The notes beneath the pieces were generated by a model that did no database searches, was not told where the DNA came from, and worked only from the letters and a program-made list of their open reading frames with translations. A stretch of DNA of 48,989 nucleotides, taken from positions 1 to 48,989 of IMG/VR virus record IMGVR_UViG_3300022935_002598, one strand, 5' to 3'. Each line of letters opens with the position of its first letter. The first letter of the stretch is position 1. Of the stretch, positions 48,448 through 48,989 are shown in pieces. The translations under genes and the position numbers were made by a program. The DNA comes from a virus.

Positions 48448-48989
48448 TTACTTTGCTTCTTTGTCTTTGATGGCTTTTTTCATTGGTTCTTTTTTGTCGC
48501 CATCTTTGTCCATATCCAAGAAGTCAGGTTTTGCTTTTTTGGCTTCTGCCTGGTACGCTTCCTTGAAGTTCTCGTACTGATTCCTTAAACTGTTTGCAAT
48601 TTCTTCCTCAGTGATTTTATCTTCTGCGTATGCCATTGGACTGTCACCGCCTGCAACTTTAGGATATGATTTTTTCTGTCTGTTCAAACCACCAGAATTT
48701 ACATTTACCAAAGTGTCCACGTCTGACACTTTTTCTTGTGGCTCGTTTGCAAAAGTTTCTTCTTGTTGATCGTCTTTAGGCTTGTTAACTATGTCTCTCA
48801 TTCTAGCCATGTCCATTGAACCTGTTGCGTCGTCTGGATTCATTTCTGGTTCGTCTTTCGGCTCGTCCGCGCCAATCATTTTAGCGTCTACTGGTTGCAC
48901 ACCTGCAAGTTTTAATATCTGCATCATCATTGATGCTTCTTGTGGAGTGTCAGTTGAAATCTGGATTGCTTCTTTAACAGTTTCTTTTT
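48448..48989 (-). CDS. acidic phage protein, incomplete at window edge (possible gp16-position gene)
   Basis: The frame remains open to the right edge of the window (…KETVKEAIQISTDTPQEAS before the first Met at 48930), so the true start lies outside. The visible part is very acidic, with an EF-hand-like DMDKDGDKKEPMKKA near the C-terminus, a motif often seen in marine T4-like virion proteins. It lies immediately before gp17 on the same strand, where T4 has the small terminase gp16, but the sequence is not recognisably gp16. It may be a prohead or other virion protein. Confidence 0.55.
   Translation of the reverse strand, partial: KETVKEAIQISTDTPQEASMMMQILKLAGVQPVDAKMIGADEPKDEPEMNPDDATGSMDMARMRDIVNKPKDDQQEETFANEPQEKVSDVDTLVNVNSGGLNRQKKSYPKVAGGDSPMAYAEDKITEEEIANSLRNQYENFKEAYQAEAKKAKPDFLDMDKDGDKKEPMKKAIKDKEAK

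Noticed and set aside
1-48989. CRISPR arrays, IS elements, integrase or att sites
   Set aside because: No repeat-spacer pattern, transposase or recombinase motif was seen. The four tRNAs could serve as att sites, but no duplicated tRNA end was found.

Overview
The window is part of the genome of a T4-like (Straboviridae/Kyanoviridae-type) myovirus, most likely from a marine sample. The diagnostic genes are on the minus strand in the right-hand two thirds: large terminase gp17, ssDNA-binding gp32, recombinase UvsX, helicase UvsW, replicative helicase gp41 and primase gp61. No tail or capsid morphogenesis block is present, so this is one segment of a larger genome. The host cannot be named. A Gram-negative host is implied by a phage-borne outer-membrane porin, lipoproteins and a periplasmic binding protein. 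There is no sign of CRISPR, IS elements or an integrase.

Layout. (1) 1-13.1 kb, mostly plus strand, is an accessory region: a tiny membrane protein, ClpP, a sulfotransferase-like protein, an FTR1-type iron permease, a 2OG-Fe(II) oxygenase-like protein, a PP-loop protein, TctA and TctC of the tripartite tricarboxylate transporter, two short-chain dehydrogenases, a set of very small proteins and lipoproteins, four tRNAs (Thr-UGU, Ala-GGC, Arg-CCU, Arg-GCG), an SGNH hydrolase, a radical SAM protein and a porin. (2) 13.2-16.8 kb is a four-gene minus-strand cassette: a cytidylyltransferase fused to an RraA-like domain, a DUF115/Maf-like protein, an FkbM methyltransferase and a radical SAM/SPASM protein. 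(3) 16.9-26.8 kb carries replication and recombination genes (gp41, gp61, UvsW) with small conserved proteins, including a 196-residue protein that looks like a miniature bacterial Pol III alpha core. (4) 26.8-39.7 kb is a large glycan-modification island: four KpsC/KpsS-like paralogues, a GT61 enzyme, two GT-A glycosyltransferases, a sulfotransferase, an SGNH hydrolase, three FkbM methyltransferases, a second DUF115 protein, a radical SAM protein and a HAD phosphatase. (5) 39.7-49 kb returns to the core: UvsX, gp32, a PP-loop protein, a large conserved protein, a methyltransferase, gp17 and an incomplete gene at the window edge.

Two promoter systems can be read directly. Accessory genes have sigma70-type promoters (TTGACA/TATAAT). 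In five of them (clpP, FTR1, tctA, the SGNH gene at 33506 and gp41) the -10 box lies exactly 6 nt before the ATG, which predicts leaderless mRNAs. Minus-strand structural and some accessory genes are preceded by TATAAATA/CTAAATA/TTAAATA boxes resembling T4-type late promoters.

How the genes may work together (inference). Porin (outer membrane), TctC (periplasm), TctA and FTR1 (inner membrane) form a phage-borne nutrient import set for carboxylates and iron. TctC and the porin have their own Shine-Dalgarno leaders and a codon choice (AUC rather than AUA for Ile) that suggests very high expression. The cytidylyltransferase-RraA fusion with DUF115 (Maf-like) and FkbM proteins suggests phage-encoded activation and transfer of a nonulosonate-like sugar, on top of an already large glycosyltransferase, sulfotransferase and methyltransferase repertoire.
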